Shown piece by piece: positions 34,994 to 45,447 of a DNA stretch of 64,000 nt (positions are counted from its first letter, which is position 1; the number at the start of each line of letters is the position of its first letter). This DNA is from Paeniglutamicibacter quisquiliarum (GTDB lineage: Bacteria > Actinomycetota > Actinomycetes > Actinomycetales > Micrococcaceae): positions 1 to 64,000 of the forward strand of contig NZ_JAHRED010000011.1 of NCBI RefSeq assembly GCF_019084045.1, given 5' to 3'. The translations under genes and the position numbers were made by a program. The notes below the pieces were generated by a model, which saw nothing but the letters and a program-made list of their open reading frames with translations, searched no databases and had not been told where the DNA came from.

Positions 34994-37900
34994 GTGGCCA
35001 ATCTGGGGGCCTTTGAGCACGACGTTGAATTTGATTTCGGTACCGCCAATGCGTTGATTGGCGCGTTCCGGGCCGCGGCGTCGAAGATCGAGGGGCAGGC
35101 CGGATCGCGGTCCTCCTTGGTCTCAGCGGCACGCACGGAATTCAAGGGCCACTTCTCCCAGCTCTTTGCCGACAACGCCGGCGTGGCCTCATCCGATGCG
35201 AGCGAACTGGCGGCGCGGCTGCGCGAAGCGGCCGACGGCGCCAAGCAACTGAAGGAACAGGCGCACAGCGAAAACGAGCGCCGGCGCCTGGCCCGGGAAT
35301 GGAAACAACGCAAGGACGAACGCGACGCGAATATCTTCCTCAACGCCGTCGACGCGGTCTTCGGCGAAGAGGATCCGCCGGTCGGTCCGCCGTCCGCCCC
35401 GGTCTCGGTGCAGGCATCCGAACCGCGGACCGGCGTACGCCAAACCCCGAATCCGGGCAACGGCGGCGGTGGCGGCGGAACCTCGGCAGCCCGACCCAGC
35501 GACCTGCGTACATTTGCCACCGGATCGGCGAACCTGAACTCGGACCTGGCCGGGACGCCCGGCTCCCTGCGCGGGCACCTGGCCGACTTCTCGGCCCGCT
35601 GCAGCTACGGCCGGCTGAGCGCCGGCCCCGTGGTCCGCGGATTCGAAAAGTGGCTTGAGGCCAACGAACAAGACGTGCTGTGGGCGCGCACCATTGCCGA
35701 CGCGTTTGCCGCCGCGGGCGGCGAAGGCAACGTCTCGCAGCTGTCGAACGCTGCGCTGCTGGCGGCGCTGGCTTCCCAGGGTGTTGGTGCATCGCGCCAG
35801 GACCTGACGATTACCCCGGCGCAGGCCTACGGCGGACCGCCGACGACCGGCTATTCAAACGACCCGGTGAACACCTCGACCGGCAATTTCCTGGAACCCG
35901 AGGTCGACCTCGGCTTCGCCGGGGCGGCAGCGAACCTGGCCGCGACCCGGATGTACAACTCCCTGTCCGAGGCCACCGGGGTGTTCGGCCCGGGCTGGGC
36001 CTCGATCTTCGAGGTGCGCCTGGAGCTGGACGACGAAGGCGCCTCCCTGGTCCTGCCGGACGGACGAGAGGTGCGCTTTCCGCGGCTGGGCGAGGGCTGG
36101 GACCGCGCCGACGGCGAAAACTGGTGGCTGCAGCGCCACTCAATGACAGCCTCGGGCGAACCTGCCCGCGACGGCGCCGGAACCCCGGACGCGGACACGG
36201 CCGAGGTCCTGGTTGCCTCGGACAACGCCGGCGCCCGATGGGTGTTCACTGCATCGGGCACCTGGCTGTCCACCGACCGCGGCCCGGGCAGCGGCATCAC
36301 CGCACTGCACGACGCCCACGGACGGATCACGGGCCTGGAACACGAACGCGGCCGCTGGGTCAGTGCCGAATACTCCGGCGAGCCTGAGGACGGCGGCCGG
36401 ATCACCCGGCTCGAGGCCTCGGACGGTCGCCGGGTGGACTTCTCCTACGACGCCTCCGGGCAATTGGTCGCTGCCGCCGGTCCGGGCGGAACCCGCACCT
36501 ATCGGTGGAACGACGTCGGGCTGATCGAAGCCGTCATCGATGCCGCCGGGGTGGCCGAGGCGGTGAACACCTACGACGACCGGCGCCGGGTGCTCACCCA
36601 GGTCTCCGCCTTCGGGCGCACCACCCGATTTGCCTACCTGCCCGGCCGGCTGACGGTGGTCTCCGACGAGGACGGCACCCGGTCCAACACCTGGATTGCC
36701 GATGCCAAGGGCCGGCTCGTCGGCGTCATCGACGGGCAGGACAACCGCCAGTCGATGGGTTACGACCGGTGGGGCAACCTGGTGTCCGCCACCGAACGCG
36801 ACGGCAGCCTCAGCGTGCACGCCTACGACGAGCGCGGCCGGCGCATCCGCACCCTGACCCCGACCGGCGCCGAATTCAACTTTGGCTACGATGCGGCGGA
36901 CCGGCCCCTGACCGTGGTCAGTGGCACCGGCGCCGTGGTGACCTATGAGTATCCGGATGACGCCGCGCGCAATCCGAGCGTGGTCATCGACCCGGAGGGC
37001 GGGCGCACCGAGCTGGAATGGAACCACGGGCTGCTGGCGCGCATCACCGATCCCACCGGGGTCGTCATGGAGTTCGCCCACGACCGGTTCGGGGACCTGA
37101 AGGCCATTTCCAACGCCTTCGGAAACACCGCCCGGCTGCACCGCGACGAGGCCGGCCGGGTCACCGAGGCCGTCTCCCCGGGCGGGGCCCGCACATCCTA
37201 CCTCTACGACGGCGCCGGGCGGCTGACGTCGCGCCGCGACGCCGACGGGGCGCTGTGGCGCTTCGAATACGCTCCCGGAGGCGCCCTGGCCGTCATCACC
37301 GACCCGCTGGGCGCACGCACGGTGATGGAGCACGGTGCCCACGGCCAGCTGGAACGTACCGTGGACCCGCTGGGCCGCGCGGTGGCGCGCCGCTTCGACG
37401 ACCTGGGCCAGGTGGCCTCGCTGCAGCTGCCCGACGGCGCCGAATGGCGCTTCGCCCACGACACGCTCTCCCGGTTGACCGGGATCACCGACCCGGAGGG
37501 CAACAGCTGGGTACGGGAGTACGGGGTGAACGGGGAGCTGTCCGCGGTCGTGGATCCCACCGGGGTGCGCCAGGAATTCTCCGTGGACCCGGCCGCCGGC
37601 GCGTTCGGCGTCGCCGACGAATTCGAGCGCGGCACGCTGCGCTGCGACGAATACGGCCGCCCGGTCGCCTCCGAGCAGGCAGACGGCAGCAGCGAGCTGG
37701 CCACCTATGACCTGTGCGGACGCGTGGTCGAGCTCGTCGACGGCGAGGGCGGGCTCACCCGGCTCGAGCGCGACGCCGCCGGCCGGGTGACCGCCCAGGT
37801 GTCCCCGACCGGGGCGGTGACCCGCATCGAATACGACGCTGCCGGACGCCCGTGCGCGAACATCGATGCCTCCGGCGCCCGCACCACCCTGGCCTACAAC

Positions 37901-40507
37901 GCCGATTCGCGCATCGTCGCCCGCACCTTCCCCGACGGCCAGTCCGAGCGCATCCGCTACGACGCCATGGGCCGGGTCATCTCCCGCAGCCTGCCGGCGC
38001 GCGGCACCGCCCGCTACGACTACGACAAGGCGGGCCGGCTCACCGGGGCCGCCGACGCGGTGTTCGGCATGCGGCGCTTCCGCTACGACGCCGCCGGCCA
38101 GCTCACCGAGGCCGTCAACGGCCTCGGCGGGGTGACCCGCTACGAGTACGACGAACGCGGCCGCCTGGTGTCCAGCACCGACCCGCTGGGATCGGTGGTG
38201 CGCCGCAGCTACGACCAGGGGGACCGGGTCGTGTCGGAAACCGACCCGCTGGGCCGCACCACAACTGCCGGCTACGACACGGCCGGCCGCCCGCTCTGGC
38301 AGCAGGCCCCCGACGGGCAGCGCCTCGCCTGGGGCTACGACGCCGCGGGGCGAGCGGCCACCACTTCCGTGGACGGACAGATTCTGGTGCAGGTCGAGCG
38401 CGATGCGCGCGAGCGCGCCGTGCGCATCACCGACGGCAGCCGCCCCGATTCAACGGCCGTGCTGCACGAGCTGCGCTTCAACCGGCGCGGCCAGCTGGTC
38501 TCCCGAACCCGCGACGGTGCCGGCGTGGCCTGGGAATACGACGCGGACGGGCGGCGCACCGCGCTGCTGGACCCGCAGGGGACGCGCACCGGATACCGGC
38601 ACGACGCCGCCGGCCGCCTCGCGGCCGTGGAACACCCGGTGTTCGGCACCATCACCTACGCCCACGACGCGGCCGGGAAGCTGCTGGGCGCCACCGCGGG
38701 GGACATCCTGCAGGCCTGGGACTACGAGGCCGGGGCGCTGGTGCGCCACACCGTGACCACCCCGGACGGGGTCCAGACCACTGAGCTGGTGCGCGATGCG
38801 GACGGACGCATCGCCGCGATCCGCACCGGCGGGGCCGAGACCCGCTACGCCTACGACGGCGCCTGCCAGCTCGAACGCATGCAGGAGGCCGACGGAACCG
38901 TTACCACCTGGCGCTACGACGCGGCCGGCCGGATGGTTGCCGAAACCGCCAACGGGCACACCACCGCCTCCACCTACGACGCGGCCGGCCAGCTGCTGGC
39001 CACCGCCACCGGCGCGGGGAGGACCGAGTACACCTATGACGCCTCGGGCAGGCGCACCGCCGGCACGGGACCGGACGGGGCCACCCGCTACGGATGGTCC
39101 GGCCTGGGCACCCTGCGCACGGTGGAGCACACCGACCCGCAGGGATCCGGAGCGCTGCACACGCTGTGGGTGGATGCACTGGGCGAACTGGCCGAGGTGG
39201 ATGGCACCGCGCTCTGGTGGGACACCGCCGAGTACGCCCCGCGCGTGGTTTCCATCGGGGAGCGTTCGGTCACCGCCCTGCCCGGCGGGCTGGCCGCCGT
39301 GGACGGCAGCCTGCTGGGAGCCGGATGGCGCGGCGCCCACCCGACCGAGGCAACGAACCCCTGGGCCATGGCCGCCGGCACCGTGCCGGGCCTGCCTGCG
39401 GGCCTGGGCATCGGCGCCAACGGCGGGGTGCAGGTGGCGGGCCTGGACTGGCTCGGCGCCCGCGCCTACGATCCCGCGACGCGCGGCTTCCTCTCGGTCG
39501 ATCCGCTGGATCCGGTGGCAGGTGCCGGATGGGCGTCAAACCCCTACTCGTATGCCGGCAACGACCCGCTGCACGCCATCGACCCGCTGGGCCTGCGCCC
39601 GGTGACCGAGGCCGAGCTGGCCGCCTACCGGGAATCGAACAACGGAGCCCTGGCCGCGGCCGGGGACTGGATGAGCGAGAACTGGGAATACGTTGCCGGA
39701 GGGGCCATGGTCGTGGCCGGCGGCGTGCTGATGGCCACCGGCGTGGGCGGCCCGGTGGGCATGGCCCTGATCGGTGCCGGTGCCGATGTCATCATCCAGA
39801 AGGCCACCACAGGGGACGTGAACTGGGGCCAGACCGCCGTCATGGCGGTGACCGGCGGCCTGGGCGGCGCGGTCATGGCCGGGCGCATGGGCGCGCTCGG
39901 GGTAAACGGTGTCAGGGCGGCCGTCGCCGAAGGCGTTGCCGCCGGAGCCACGTCGGGCGGAGCCGGAAATGCCTACACCTATGGCACCGGGCCGGGACCT
40001 CACACACCGCTGGGCTACCTCCAGGCCACCGGGACGGGGATTGGCATGGGTGCGGCCACGGGCGGGTTCGGCGCCGGCGCCGGAACCTACGCCGGGCGTG
40101 CGCTGCTGCGTTCCGGCCCCGTCGTGAACAACGTCATCCGCCCCCTGACCACGCGGCCCGATGCGGACACCGCGATCATGGGACGGTGGATGGACGGGCG
40201 CGTGACGCCGTTCGCCGACGCGACGGGGGCCGGCTACTACAACGGGACCCCGGCACGGATCCGCAATCTCTTCGAAACCAGCGAGGGAAACGTGCTGCAC
40301 CGGCCGGCCTCCTGGCTGCAGGATCGGGTGGATCTCGACGTCAACCGGCTCTGGATCAGGTCCCAGATGGCCCAGGGGAAGAACCTGACGGACATCGGGG
40401 TCGACCTGCACGGAAGCCCGTTCTACCAAATGGAACGGGTGGAAGTGAACGGCTACCGCGGGTACACCTATGCCGAACAGCCCAACAGCGACTTGAGGGT
40501 TCCCTAA
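34994..40507 (+). CDS. RHS-repeat polymorphic toxin
   Basis: A 1,837-residue protein. Residues 1-130 are a helical WXG/LXG-like secretion region followed by a Gly-rich linker (~150). A DUF6531-like start of the cage (SNDPVNTSTGNFLEPEVDLG) is near 287. YD/RHS repeats run from about 480 to 1370. The RHS core-associated motif GARAYDPATRGFLSVDPL and YSYAGNDPLHAIDPLG end near 1530. A glycine-rich hydrophobic region (about 1560-1700) precedes a C-terminal domain of about 115 residues from DADTAIMGRW, which should be the toxin. GTG at 34994 was chosen for GAGGGAG 6 nt upstream. An in-frame ATG at 34979 is the alternative. Confidence 0.92.
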   Translation: MANLGAFEHDVEFDFGTANALIGAFRAAASKIEGQAGSRSSLVSAARTEFKGHFSQLFADNAGVASSDASELAARLREAADGAKQLKEQAHSENERRRLAREWKQRKDERDANIFLNAVDAVFGEEDPPVGPPSAPVSVQASEPRTGVRQTPNPGNGGGGGGTSAARPSDLRTFATGSANLNSDLAGTPGSLRGHLADFSARCSYGRLSAGPVVRGFEKWLEANEQDVLWARTIADAFAAAGGEGNVSQLSNAALLAALASQGVGASRQDLTITPAQAYGGPPTTGYSNDPVNTSTGNFLEPEVDLGFAGAAANLAATRMYNSLSEATGVFGPGWASIFEVRLELDDEGASLVLPDGREVRFPRLGEGWDRADGENWWLQRHSMTASGEPARDGAGTPDADTAEVLVASDNAGARWVFTASGTWLSTDRGPGSGITALHDAHGRITGLEHERGRWVSAEYSGEPEDGGRITRLEASDGRRVDFSYDASGQLVAAAGPGGTRTYRWNDVGLIEAVIDAAGVAEAVNTYDDRRRVLTQVSAFGRTTRFAYLPGRLTVVSDEDGTRSNTWIADAKGRLVGVIDGQDNRQSMGYDRWGNLVSATERDGSLSVHAYDERGRRIRTLTPTGAEFNFGYDAADRPLTVVSGTGAVVTYEYPDDAARNPSVVIDPEGGRTELEWNHGLLARITDPTGVVMEFAHDRFGDLKAISNAFGNTARLHRDEAGRVTEAVSPGGARTSYLYDGAGRLTSRRDADGALWRFEYAPGGALAVITDPLGARTVMEHGAHGQLERTVDPLGRAVARRFDDLGQVASLQLPDGAEWRFAHDTLSRLTGITDPEGNSWVREYGVNGELSAVVDPTGVRQEFSVDPAAGAFGVADEFERGTLRCDEYGRPVASEQADGSSELATYDLCGRVVELVDGEGGLTRLERDAAGRVTAQVSPTGAVTRIEYDAAGRPCANIDASGARTTLAYNADSRIVARTFPDGQSERIRYDAMGRVISRSLPARGTARYDYDKAGRLTGAADAVFGMRRFRYDAAGQLTEAVNGLGGVTRYEYDERGRLVSSTDPLGSVVRRSYDQGDRVVSETDPLGRTTTAGYDTAGRPLWQQAPDGQRLAWGYDAAGRAATTSVDGQILVQVERDARERAVRITDGSRPDSTAVLHELRFNRRGQLVSRTRDGAGVAWEYDADGRRTALLDPQGTRTGYRHDAAGRLAAVEHPVFGTITYAHDAAGKLLGATAGDILQAWDYEAGALVRHTVTTPDGVQTTELVRDADGRIAAIRTGGAETRYAYDGACQLERMQEADGTVTTWRYDAAGRMVAETANGHTTASTYDAAGQLLATATGAGRTEYTYDASGRRTAGTGPDGATRYGWSGLGTLRTVEHTDPQGSGALHTLWVDALGELAEVDGTALWWDTAEYAPRVVSIGERSVTALPGGLAAVDGSLLGAGWRGAHPTEATNPWAMAAGTVPGLPAGLGIGANGGVQVAGLDWLGARAYDPATRGFLSVDPLDPVAGAGWASNPYSYAGNDPLHAIDPLGLRPVTEAELAAYRESNNGALAAAGDWMSENWEYVAGGAMVVAGGVLMATGVGGPVGMALIGAGADVIIQKATTGDVNWGQTAVMAVTGGLGGAVMAGRMGALGVNGVRAAVAEGVAAGATSGGAGNAYTYGTGPGPHTPLGYLQATGTGIGMGAATGGFGAGAGTYAGRALLRSGPVVNNVIRPLTTRPDADTAIMGRWMDGRVTPFADATGAGYYNGTPARIRNLFETSEGNVLHRPASWLQDRVDLDVNRLWIRSQMAQGKNLTDIGVDLHGSPFYQMERVEVNGYRGYTYAEQPNSDLRVP

Positions 40508-41412
40508 TGACAAACCAGGACCACGACTCCACCGCACCCGGCGATGGCGCCCCCGGGTACCGGGTGCGCCGGGTCGGAAACGCCCCGGCAGACATCTTCA
40601 GGGGCAGGGTCTACGACGTGGAGGCCACGCCGGCCGGCGCGGCGATTCCCGCGTTCCGCGTCCGGGACAAGGACCCCGTCGGCCTGCTGAGCGCGACCTC
40701 GTGGCCATCGCTGTTGCTGACCAACGAGGAGCGCATGGATGAAGCGGCGGCGCGGGGCGTCGTCTCCGCGGCGGACCGGGCACGCTGGCAGCCCGGAGGC
40801 GAACGGCGACGTGGGGCCTGGGTTTCGTCCCGGCCCGGAACAGCGGACCAGCAATGGCCCCTCGAGGGCGCCGAAGCACGACGTGCCCTGATGGATGTCC
40901 AATGGGTTGCCTCGTGGTTCCGGGACGTCCTGTCTGCCGAGGCACGGGTGCACGCCTATGGGCTGGTCGGCGCGGGCCAACCCGGCGCGGCGCTGGGGTC
41001 TTTGGCCGAAGCGGTGCGCTCCGAGAAGGTTGCGGTGCCGCGGCGGTACGCGTTTGCCTTGGAGCGTTTGGGGAAAGCCCATGGCGTCGAGCCTGCAGCG
41101 TTGGAAGCCGTCTACGAGTTTGTGCCGGAAGAAGACACAGCCTGGGCCTGGGCGCATACGCTTAACCTGCCCAAGATCCGCAAGCGGTGGTTGACGGACG
41201 AAACCGGGGACCAGCGCCGCCTCATGGAGGTCGAATGCACTCCCGTGGGCCAGCGGTGGCCCGAGTGGACGAAACGGACGGACAAGAGCCGCGAACTCAT
41301 CGAACCGTTGCTGGGCCGGGAATTCCACGATTTGCTCCATCGCCGGGTCCTGCTCGAATACGACGGCGGGTTGTATCGGTGGCAATCCTTGTTCCACGAG
41401 GACATCCTGTAG
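40507..41412 (+). CDS. putative immunity protein for the RHS toxin
   Basis: A 301-residue soluble protein with no signal peptide and no recognised family. Its ATG overlaps the RHS stop codon (TAATG), the usual arrangement for a cognate immunity gene directly after a toxin tip. It is larger than most immunity proteins. The C-terminal third (TPVGQRWPEWTKRTDKSREL) is conserved-looking. Immunity is inferred only from position and coupling. Confidence 0.65.
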   Translation: MTNQDHDSTAPGDGAPGYRVRRVGNAPADIFRGRVYDVEATPAGAAIPAFRVRDKDPVGLLSATSWPSLLLTNEERMDEAAARGVVSAADRARWQPGGERRRGAWVSSRPGTADQQWPLEGAEARRALMDVQWVASWFRDVLSAEARVHAYGLVGAGQPGAALGSLAEAVRSEKVAVPRRYAFALERLGKAHGVEPAALEAVYEFVPEEDTAWAWAHTLNLPKIRKRWLTDETGDQRRLMEVECTPVGQRWPEWTKRTDKSRELIEPLLGREFHDLLHRRVLLEYDGGLYRWQSLFHEDIL

Positions 41413-41485
41413 GACCGTCATGGCATGTGGCCCCTGGAGCGCGACGCCCGGGGGCTGCCGTTCTGATGTTGCCTTCGACAACACT

Positions 41486-41653
41486 GAAGACCTGATCCAC
41501 GTGATCCAGGAGGTCTCCGAAATCCTCGCTGGACAATCGCGGCCGGAATGCTTGGAAACCTTCCGCGTGAAAGCCCCGGTGTTGCGGGGGATCTCGACCG
41601 ATTCGCACATGCAGGGCCGGCCGAGCTTAAGGGCAGATCCGATTACCGACTGA
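41486..41653 (+). pseudogene. fragment of an immunity-like gene (copy A)
   Basis: The frame at 41486-41584 (EDLIHVIQEVSEILAGQSRP and ETFRVKAPVL) is clearly related to the N-terminal part of the gene at 42388 (ENLVRMVTELSEILAEHSQP, EIFRVKANEL). After about 33 residues the similarity stops and the frame ends. It is a truncated paralogue. Confidence 0.6.
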
Positions 41654-41747
41654 AACAAGCGCAGCTGGCTCCGCCGCCTATCGGCGAGGCGCCGGAAGCA
41701 TCCTTGAAGGGATCACCGTGGCCGCTGAACCAGAAAGGGAACCAGTC

Positions 41748-42077
41748 ATGGACACCGCTGGCATCATGCACGAGTTCGCCGGATACCTTGAGAAGGAACG
41801 ACTGCCGGAGGCGGCCCGTGCCTACGACGAATTCGCCCGCGAACTCGAGGCGGGCGTTTCGCGCGACCGCTTGGCGGAAATTTGCCGGGAGGTCCTGGAA
41901 TCGCTCCGGGCGGGCCCGATGACGATCAGCGACAGGCCCGTCACGAATGCGGACGGGTCCGTCAATGCGGAGGCGACGAACCGTTTCAATGCACTAATTG
42001 AAGACCTGCGGAAATTTGCCAGAGGCCATGTCCGCGGCACCCGACGATTTCGCTGGTGGGGCGGTTCCCGCGGCTAG
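41748..42077 (+). CDS. immunity-like small protein (copy B)
   Basis: A 109-residue helical protein. It is related to the protein at 42388: EICREVLESLRAGPMTISDR matches IYKGILESLRGGAGGVNDLV, and EATNRFNALIEDLRKFARG matches KQTNRIHELLEHIREAAYRG. The pattern resembles small proteins I remember as DUF6966, often near RHS genes (low certainty). The ATG has AAAGGGA 7 nt upstream. It is probably an orphan immunity gene kept from an earlier toxin tip. Confidence 0.6.
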   Translation: MDTAGIMHEFAGYLEKERLPEAARAYDEFARELEAGVSRDRLAEICREVLESLRAGPMTISDRPVTNADGSVNAEATNRFNALIEDLRKFARGHVRGTRRFRWWGGSRG

Positions 42078-42387
42078 ACACGCGGGCATGCAGCAACCCG
42101 GCCGGGCTCCTCGGACGTTGCGGTTGCCATCCCCGCGTCCCTGGCGAGGAACGGCGCGTCATTGTCCAAACGCGGGATTGCCCCAATGCCGGACTTGGAG
42201 CCTGTTCGGGCCGATGATGCGCGGAACACGTCATCCAGACGACAACCGTCGATGGATTTACCGCCGGCTGCGACAACGACGCATGTATGAAATCCGCGTT
42301 CCACGGTCCGAAGCCTCAAGTCGGATTTGGTTTGAAGGTGCGGGACTTGGAGCACGAGAAAGCCGACGTGAAGGGAAAACGGGCACA
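42078..42387. other. 310 bp between two immunity paralogues, no gene
   Basis: No convincing frame. The sequence may be debris of a displaced toxin C-terminal cassette, which would be normal for this type of locus, but no RHS-like stretch can be recognised in it. Confidence 0.35.
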
Positions 42388-42699
42388 TTGGGTATCGAAA
42401 ACCTCGTTCGCATGGTCACGGAGCTTTCGGAGATCCTTGCCGAACATTCGCAACCCGATTGGTCCGAGATCTTTCGGGTGAAAGCCAACGAACTTGGCAC
42501 GGCGTTGACCGACTCGGAAGCGATCCGGATCTACAAGGGGATTCTGGAATCCCTCAGGGGCGGCGCGGGGGGCGTGAATGACCTGGTGCTTTACCAAGAC
42601 GGCAGGTTACTGAAGAAGCAAACGAACCGCATTCACGAACTCTTGGAACACATCCGTGAGGCCGCGTACCGAGGGCTCGCTGAGCTCGAGGACTCCTGA
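42388..42699 (+). CDS. immunity-like small protein (copy C)
   Basis: A 103-residue helical protein from TTG at 42388. An ATG at 42412 is the alternative and loses 8 residues. It contains IENLVRMVTELSEILAEHSQ and ESLRGGAGGVNDLVLYQDG, then a C-terminal helix. It is paralogous to copies A and B. There is no adjacent toxin, so it is probably an orphan immunity gene. Confidence 0.55.
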   Translation: MGIENLVRMVTELSEILAEHSQPDWSEIFRVKANELGTALTDSEAIRIYKGILESLRGGAGGVNDLVLYQDGRLLKKQTNRIHELLEHIREAAYRGLAELEDS

Positions 42700-42714
42700 G
42701 GGAGTTTTCTCGAG
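42681..42714 (+). terminator. stem-loop at the end of the immunity array
   Basis: GCTCGAG..ACTCC pairs with GGAGT..CTCGAGC across a short loop, with the left arm inside the last codons of the preceding gene and a TTTT in the right arm. It is a plausible terminator that separates the array from miaB. Confidence 0.5.
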
Positions 42715-42938
42715 CGGGGGAGCGCGCGGCCTGGTTCAGTTGCCGGCAGATCCCCGAACCACATCGTGATGTAGGCGTCCGTGGCGGCCGGTGGCGTGGC
42801 GCGGACGTGATTCACCTGGCCGGTCGCTGGTGAACGCGTGGTGTTGTTTCAGGGATGTCGGAGGACGTCGAATGACACCGCCTGGACGTTTGCCGGCCCC
42901 GGGATGGTGCGCCACGAAACTTTGGGTAACCTTGAACG

Positions 42939-44468
42939 GTGACTGAGCATGAACCGATGACCCAGATTGACGGCGACGAGATGCCCCGCTCCTATGAGGT
43001 GCGCACCTTCGGCTGCCAGATGAACGTCCACGATTCCGAACGCCTCTCCGGCCTGCTGGAGGGCGCAGGGCTGGAACGCAAGGACGAGGCCCTGACCGAC
43101 GAGGTCGCCGACGTGGTCGTGTTCAACACCTGCGCCGTGCGCGAGAACGCGGACAACAAGCTCTACGGGAACCTGGGCATGCTCGCACCGCTGAAGCGCG
43201 AACGCCCGAACATGCAGATTGCCGTCGGCGGGTGCCTGGCCCAGAAGGACCGCGAGACCATCCTGAAGAAGGCCCCCTGGGTCGACGTGGTCTTCGGCAC
43301 CCACAACATCGGTTCGCTGCCGACCCTGCTCGCCCGGTCGCGCCACAACAAGCAGGCGGAACTGGAGATCCTCGAGTCCCTGGACGTCTTCCCCTCGACC
43401 CTGCCCACGCGCCGCGAGTCGGTGTATGCCGGCTGGGTGTCGATTTCCGTGGGCTGCAACAACACCTGCACCTTCTGCATCGTGCCCTCGCTGCGCGGCA
43501 AGGAGCGGGACCGCCGGCCCGGGGAGATCCTCGCCGAGATCGAGGCGCTGGTCGCCGACGGCGCGATCGAGGTGACCCTGCTGGGCCAAAACGTGAACTC
43601 CTACGGCGTCGAATTCGGCGACAAGCTGGCCTTCGGCAAGCTGCTGCGCGCCTGCGGGCAGATCGAGGGCCTGGAGCGCGTGCGCTTCACCAGCCCGCAC
43701 CCCGCCGCCTTCACCGACGACGTCATCGAGGCCATGGCGCAGACCCCCAACGTCATGCCGCAGTTGCACATGCCGCTGCAGTCGGGCTCGGACAAGGTCC
43801 TGAAGGACATGCGCCGCTCCTACCGCTCGAAGAAGTTCCTGGGCATCCTGGACAAGGTCCGCGAACAGATCCCGCACGCGGCCATCACCACCGACATCAT
43901 CGTGGGCTTCCCCGGCGAGACCGAGGAGGACTTCCAGGCGACGCTCGACGTGGTGGAGGCCTCGCGCTTCTCCACGGCCTTCACCTTCCAGTACTCCAAG
44001 CGCCCCGGCACCCCGGCCGCGGACCTGCCCGACCAGCTGCCCAAGGCCGTGGTGCAGGAACGCTACGAACGTCTCACGGCGCTGCAGGACCGCATTGCAA
44101 AGGAAGAGAACGCCAAGCAGGTCGGGCGCACCGTCGAGGTGCTGGTGACCGAGCAGTCCGGCCGCAAGGCTGGGGAAACCCACCGCCTCTCCGGCAGGTC
44201 CACCGACCAGCGTCTGGTGCACTTCTCCGTGCCGGCCGGCGCCGAGGCGCCGCGCCCGGGAGACCTGGTCACCGTGCCGATCACCGGTGCCGCGGCCTTC
44301 CACCTGGTCTCCGACCCGTGCGCCGAACAGTACTCGCTGCGCCGTTCGCGCGCCGGTGACGCCTGGGACCGCGCCCAGGCCGAGAGCTGCGCGGTTCCCG
44401 CCCCCGGTTCGGGCGCGGCCGGGGGCAAGACCAACCTGGGCATGCCCTCCCTGATGGTGCGCGGCTAG
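42939..44468 (+). CDS. miaB: tRNA-2-methylthio-N6-dimethylallyladenosine synthase
   Basis: Radical-SAM methylthiotransferase that modifies A37 of tRNAs reading U-starting codons, after MiaA. Of 509 residues, the N-terminal iron-sulfur cluster cysteines lie in [25 protein letters not shown] and VGGCLAQKD. The radical-SAM motif is [14 protein letters not shown]-terminal TRAM region follows. The GTG start has a leaderless -10 (TAACCT, 6 nt). miaA begins 4 nt after the stop. Confidence 0.96.
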   Translation: MTEHEPMTQIDGDEMPRSYEVRTFGCQMNVHDSERLSGLLEGAGLERKDEALTDEVADVVVFNTCAVRENADNKLYGNLGMLAPLKRERPNMQIAVGGCLAQKDRETILKKAPWVDVVFGTHNIGSLPTLLARSRHNKQAELEILESLDVFPSTLPTRRESVYAGWVSISVGCNNTCTFCIVPSLRGKERDRRPGEILAEIEALVADGAIEVTLLGQNVNSYGVEFGDKLAFGKLLRACGQIEGLERVRFTSPHPAAFTDDVIEAMAQTPNVMPQLHMPLQSGSDKVLKDMRRSYRSKKFLGILDKVREQIPHAAITTDIIVGFPGETEEDFQATLDVVEASRFSTAFTFQYSKRPGTPAADLPDQLPKAVVQERYERLTALQDRIAKEENAKQVGRTVEVLVTEQSGRKAGETHRLSGRSTDQRLVHFSVPAGAEAPRPGDLVTVPITGAAAFHLVSDPCAEQYSLRRSRAGDAWDRAQAESCAVPAPGSGAAGGKTNLGMPSLMVRG

Positions 44469-44472
44469 GGGC

Positions 44473-45381
44473 ATGGCTTCCGAGCAGCTGCCGGTCCTCG
44501 CGGTCGTCGGCCCCACCGGGACGGGGAAGTCCGACCTGTCCATCGCCCTGGCGCGGGAGCTGGGCGGCGAAATCGTCAACGCCGACGCCCTGCAGTTTTA
44601 CCGCGGCATGGACATCGGCACGGCCAAGCTTCCGCCGGATGAACGCGGCGGGGTACCGCACCACTTGCTCGACATCATGGATGTCCGCCAGGAGGCCAGC
44701 GTCGCCCGCTTCCAGGCCGAGGCGCGCCATGCCTTCGACGACATCCGCGGCCGCGGCCTGGTGCCCATCCTGGTCGGCGGGTCCGGCCTGTATGTGCGGG
44801 CGGCGTTGGACGAGATCGACTTCCCGCCGACCGATCCGGCAATTCGCCGGCGGCTGGAGGCAGAGGCCGCCGAAGCGGGCATTGCCCCGTTGGCCGCACG
44901 CCTGGCGGAGGTGGATCCGGCCTCCGCGGCCAGGAACCTCGATGACCGGCGCCTGATCCGCGCGCTGGAGGTCCACGAAATCAGCGGCAAGCCGTTCAGC
45001 TCGTTCATGCCCCAACGCCAATACCACGCCCCGGCACTCCAGATCGGGCTGAACATCGACCGCACCGCGCTGCACGAGCGCCTCGCGGCTCGGGTGGGCA
45101 GGATGGTCGAACTCGGCCTGCTGGAGGAGGTGCGCCGTCTCGATGCCCAGGGGCTGCGGGAGGGAAAGACCGCCTCGCGGGCCATCGGCTACGCGCAATT
45201 CCTGGCCGTGCTCGACGGCACCATGTCGGAAAAGGACGCCACGGAAAAGACGGTCATCGCGACCCGGCAATTCGCCCGGCGCCAGGTCACCTGGTTCGGT
45301 GCCGATGACCGGGTCAGCTGGTTCGACCCCACGGACAGGACCCTCGTATCCCGGGTCCTTGCCCGCATCCGGGAATCCTGA
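44473..45381 (+). CDS. miaA: tRNA dimethylallyltransferase
   Basis: Adds the dimethylallyl group to A37 of tRNA, the step before MiaB. The 302-residue protein shows the P-loop [16 protein letters not shown] at the N-terminus, [17 protein letters not shown], and [14 protein letters not shown] plus [10 protein letters not shown] near the end. It is directly downstream of miaB and certainly co-transcribed. Confidence 0.95.
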   Translation: MASEQLPVLAVVGPTGTGKSDLSIALARELGGEIVNADALQFYRGMDIGTAKLPPDERGGVPHHLLDIMDVRQEASVARFQAEARHAFDDIRGRGLVPILVGGSGLYVRAALDEIDFPPTDPAIRRRLEAEAAEAGIAPLAARLAEVDPASAARNLDDRRLIRALEVHEISGKPFSSFMPQRQYHAPALQIGLNIDRTALHERLAARVGRMVELGLLEEVRRLDAQGLREGKTASRAIGYAQFLAVLDGTMSEKDATEKTVIATRQFARRQVTWFGADDRVSWFDPTDRTLVSRVLARIRES

Positions 45382-45447
45382 TTCCGCACGGCGTCCCGCC
45401 CGGACCCAAATAGGTGCCGGGGTTTTGCGGCACGTATTCTTGTAACC

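Noticed and set aside
36140-37459. Long minus-strand reading frames opposite the RHS gene and other large genes
   Set aside because: They mirror the codon bias of the real gene on the other strand, contain no recognisable motifs and have no start context.
36440-39100. DNA tandem repeats or CRISPR-like array within 36-39 kb
   Set aside because: The periodicity is at the protein level (YD/RHS repeats) and the DNA units differ. No spacer-repeat structure is present anywhere in the window.
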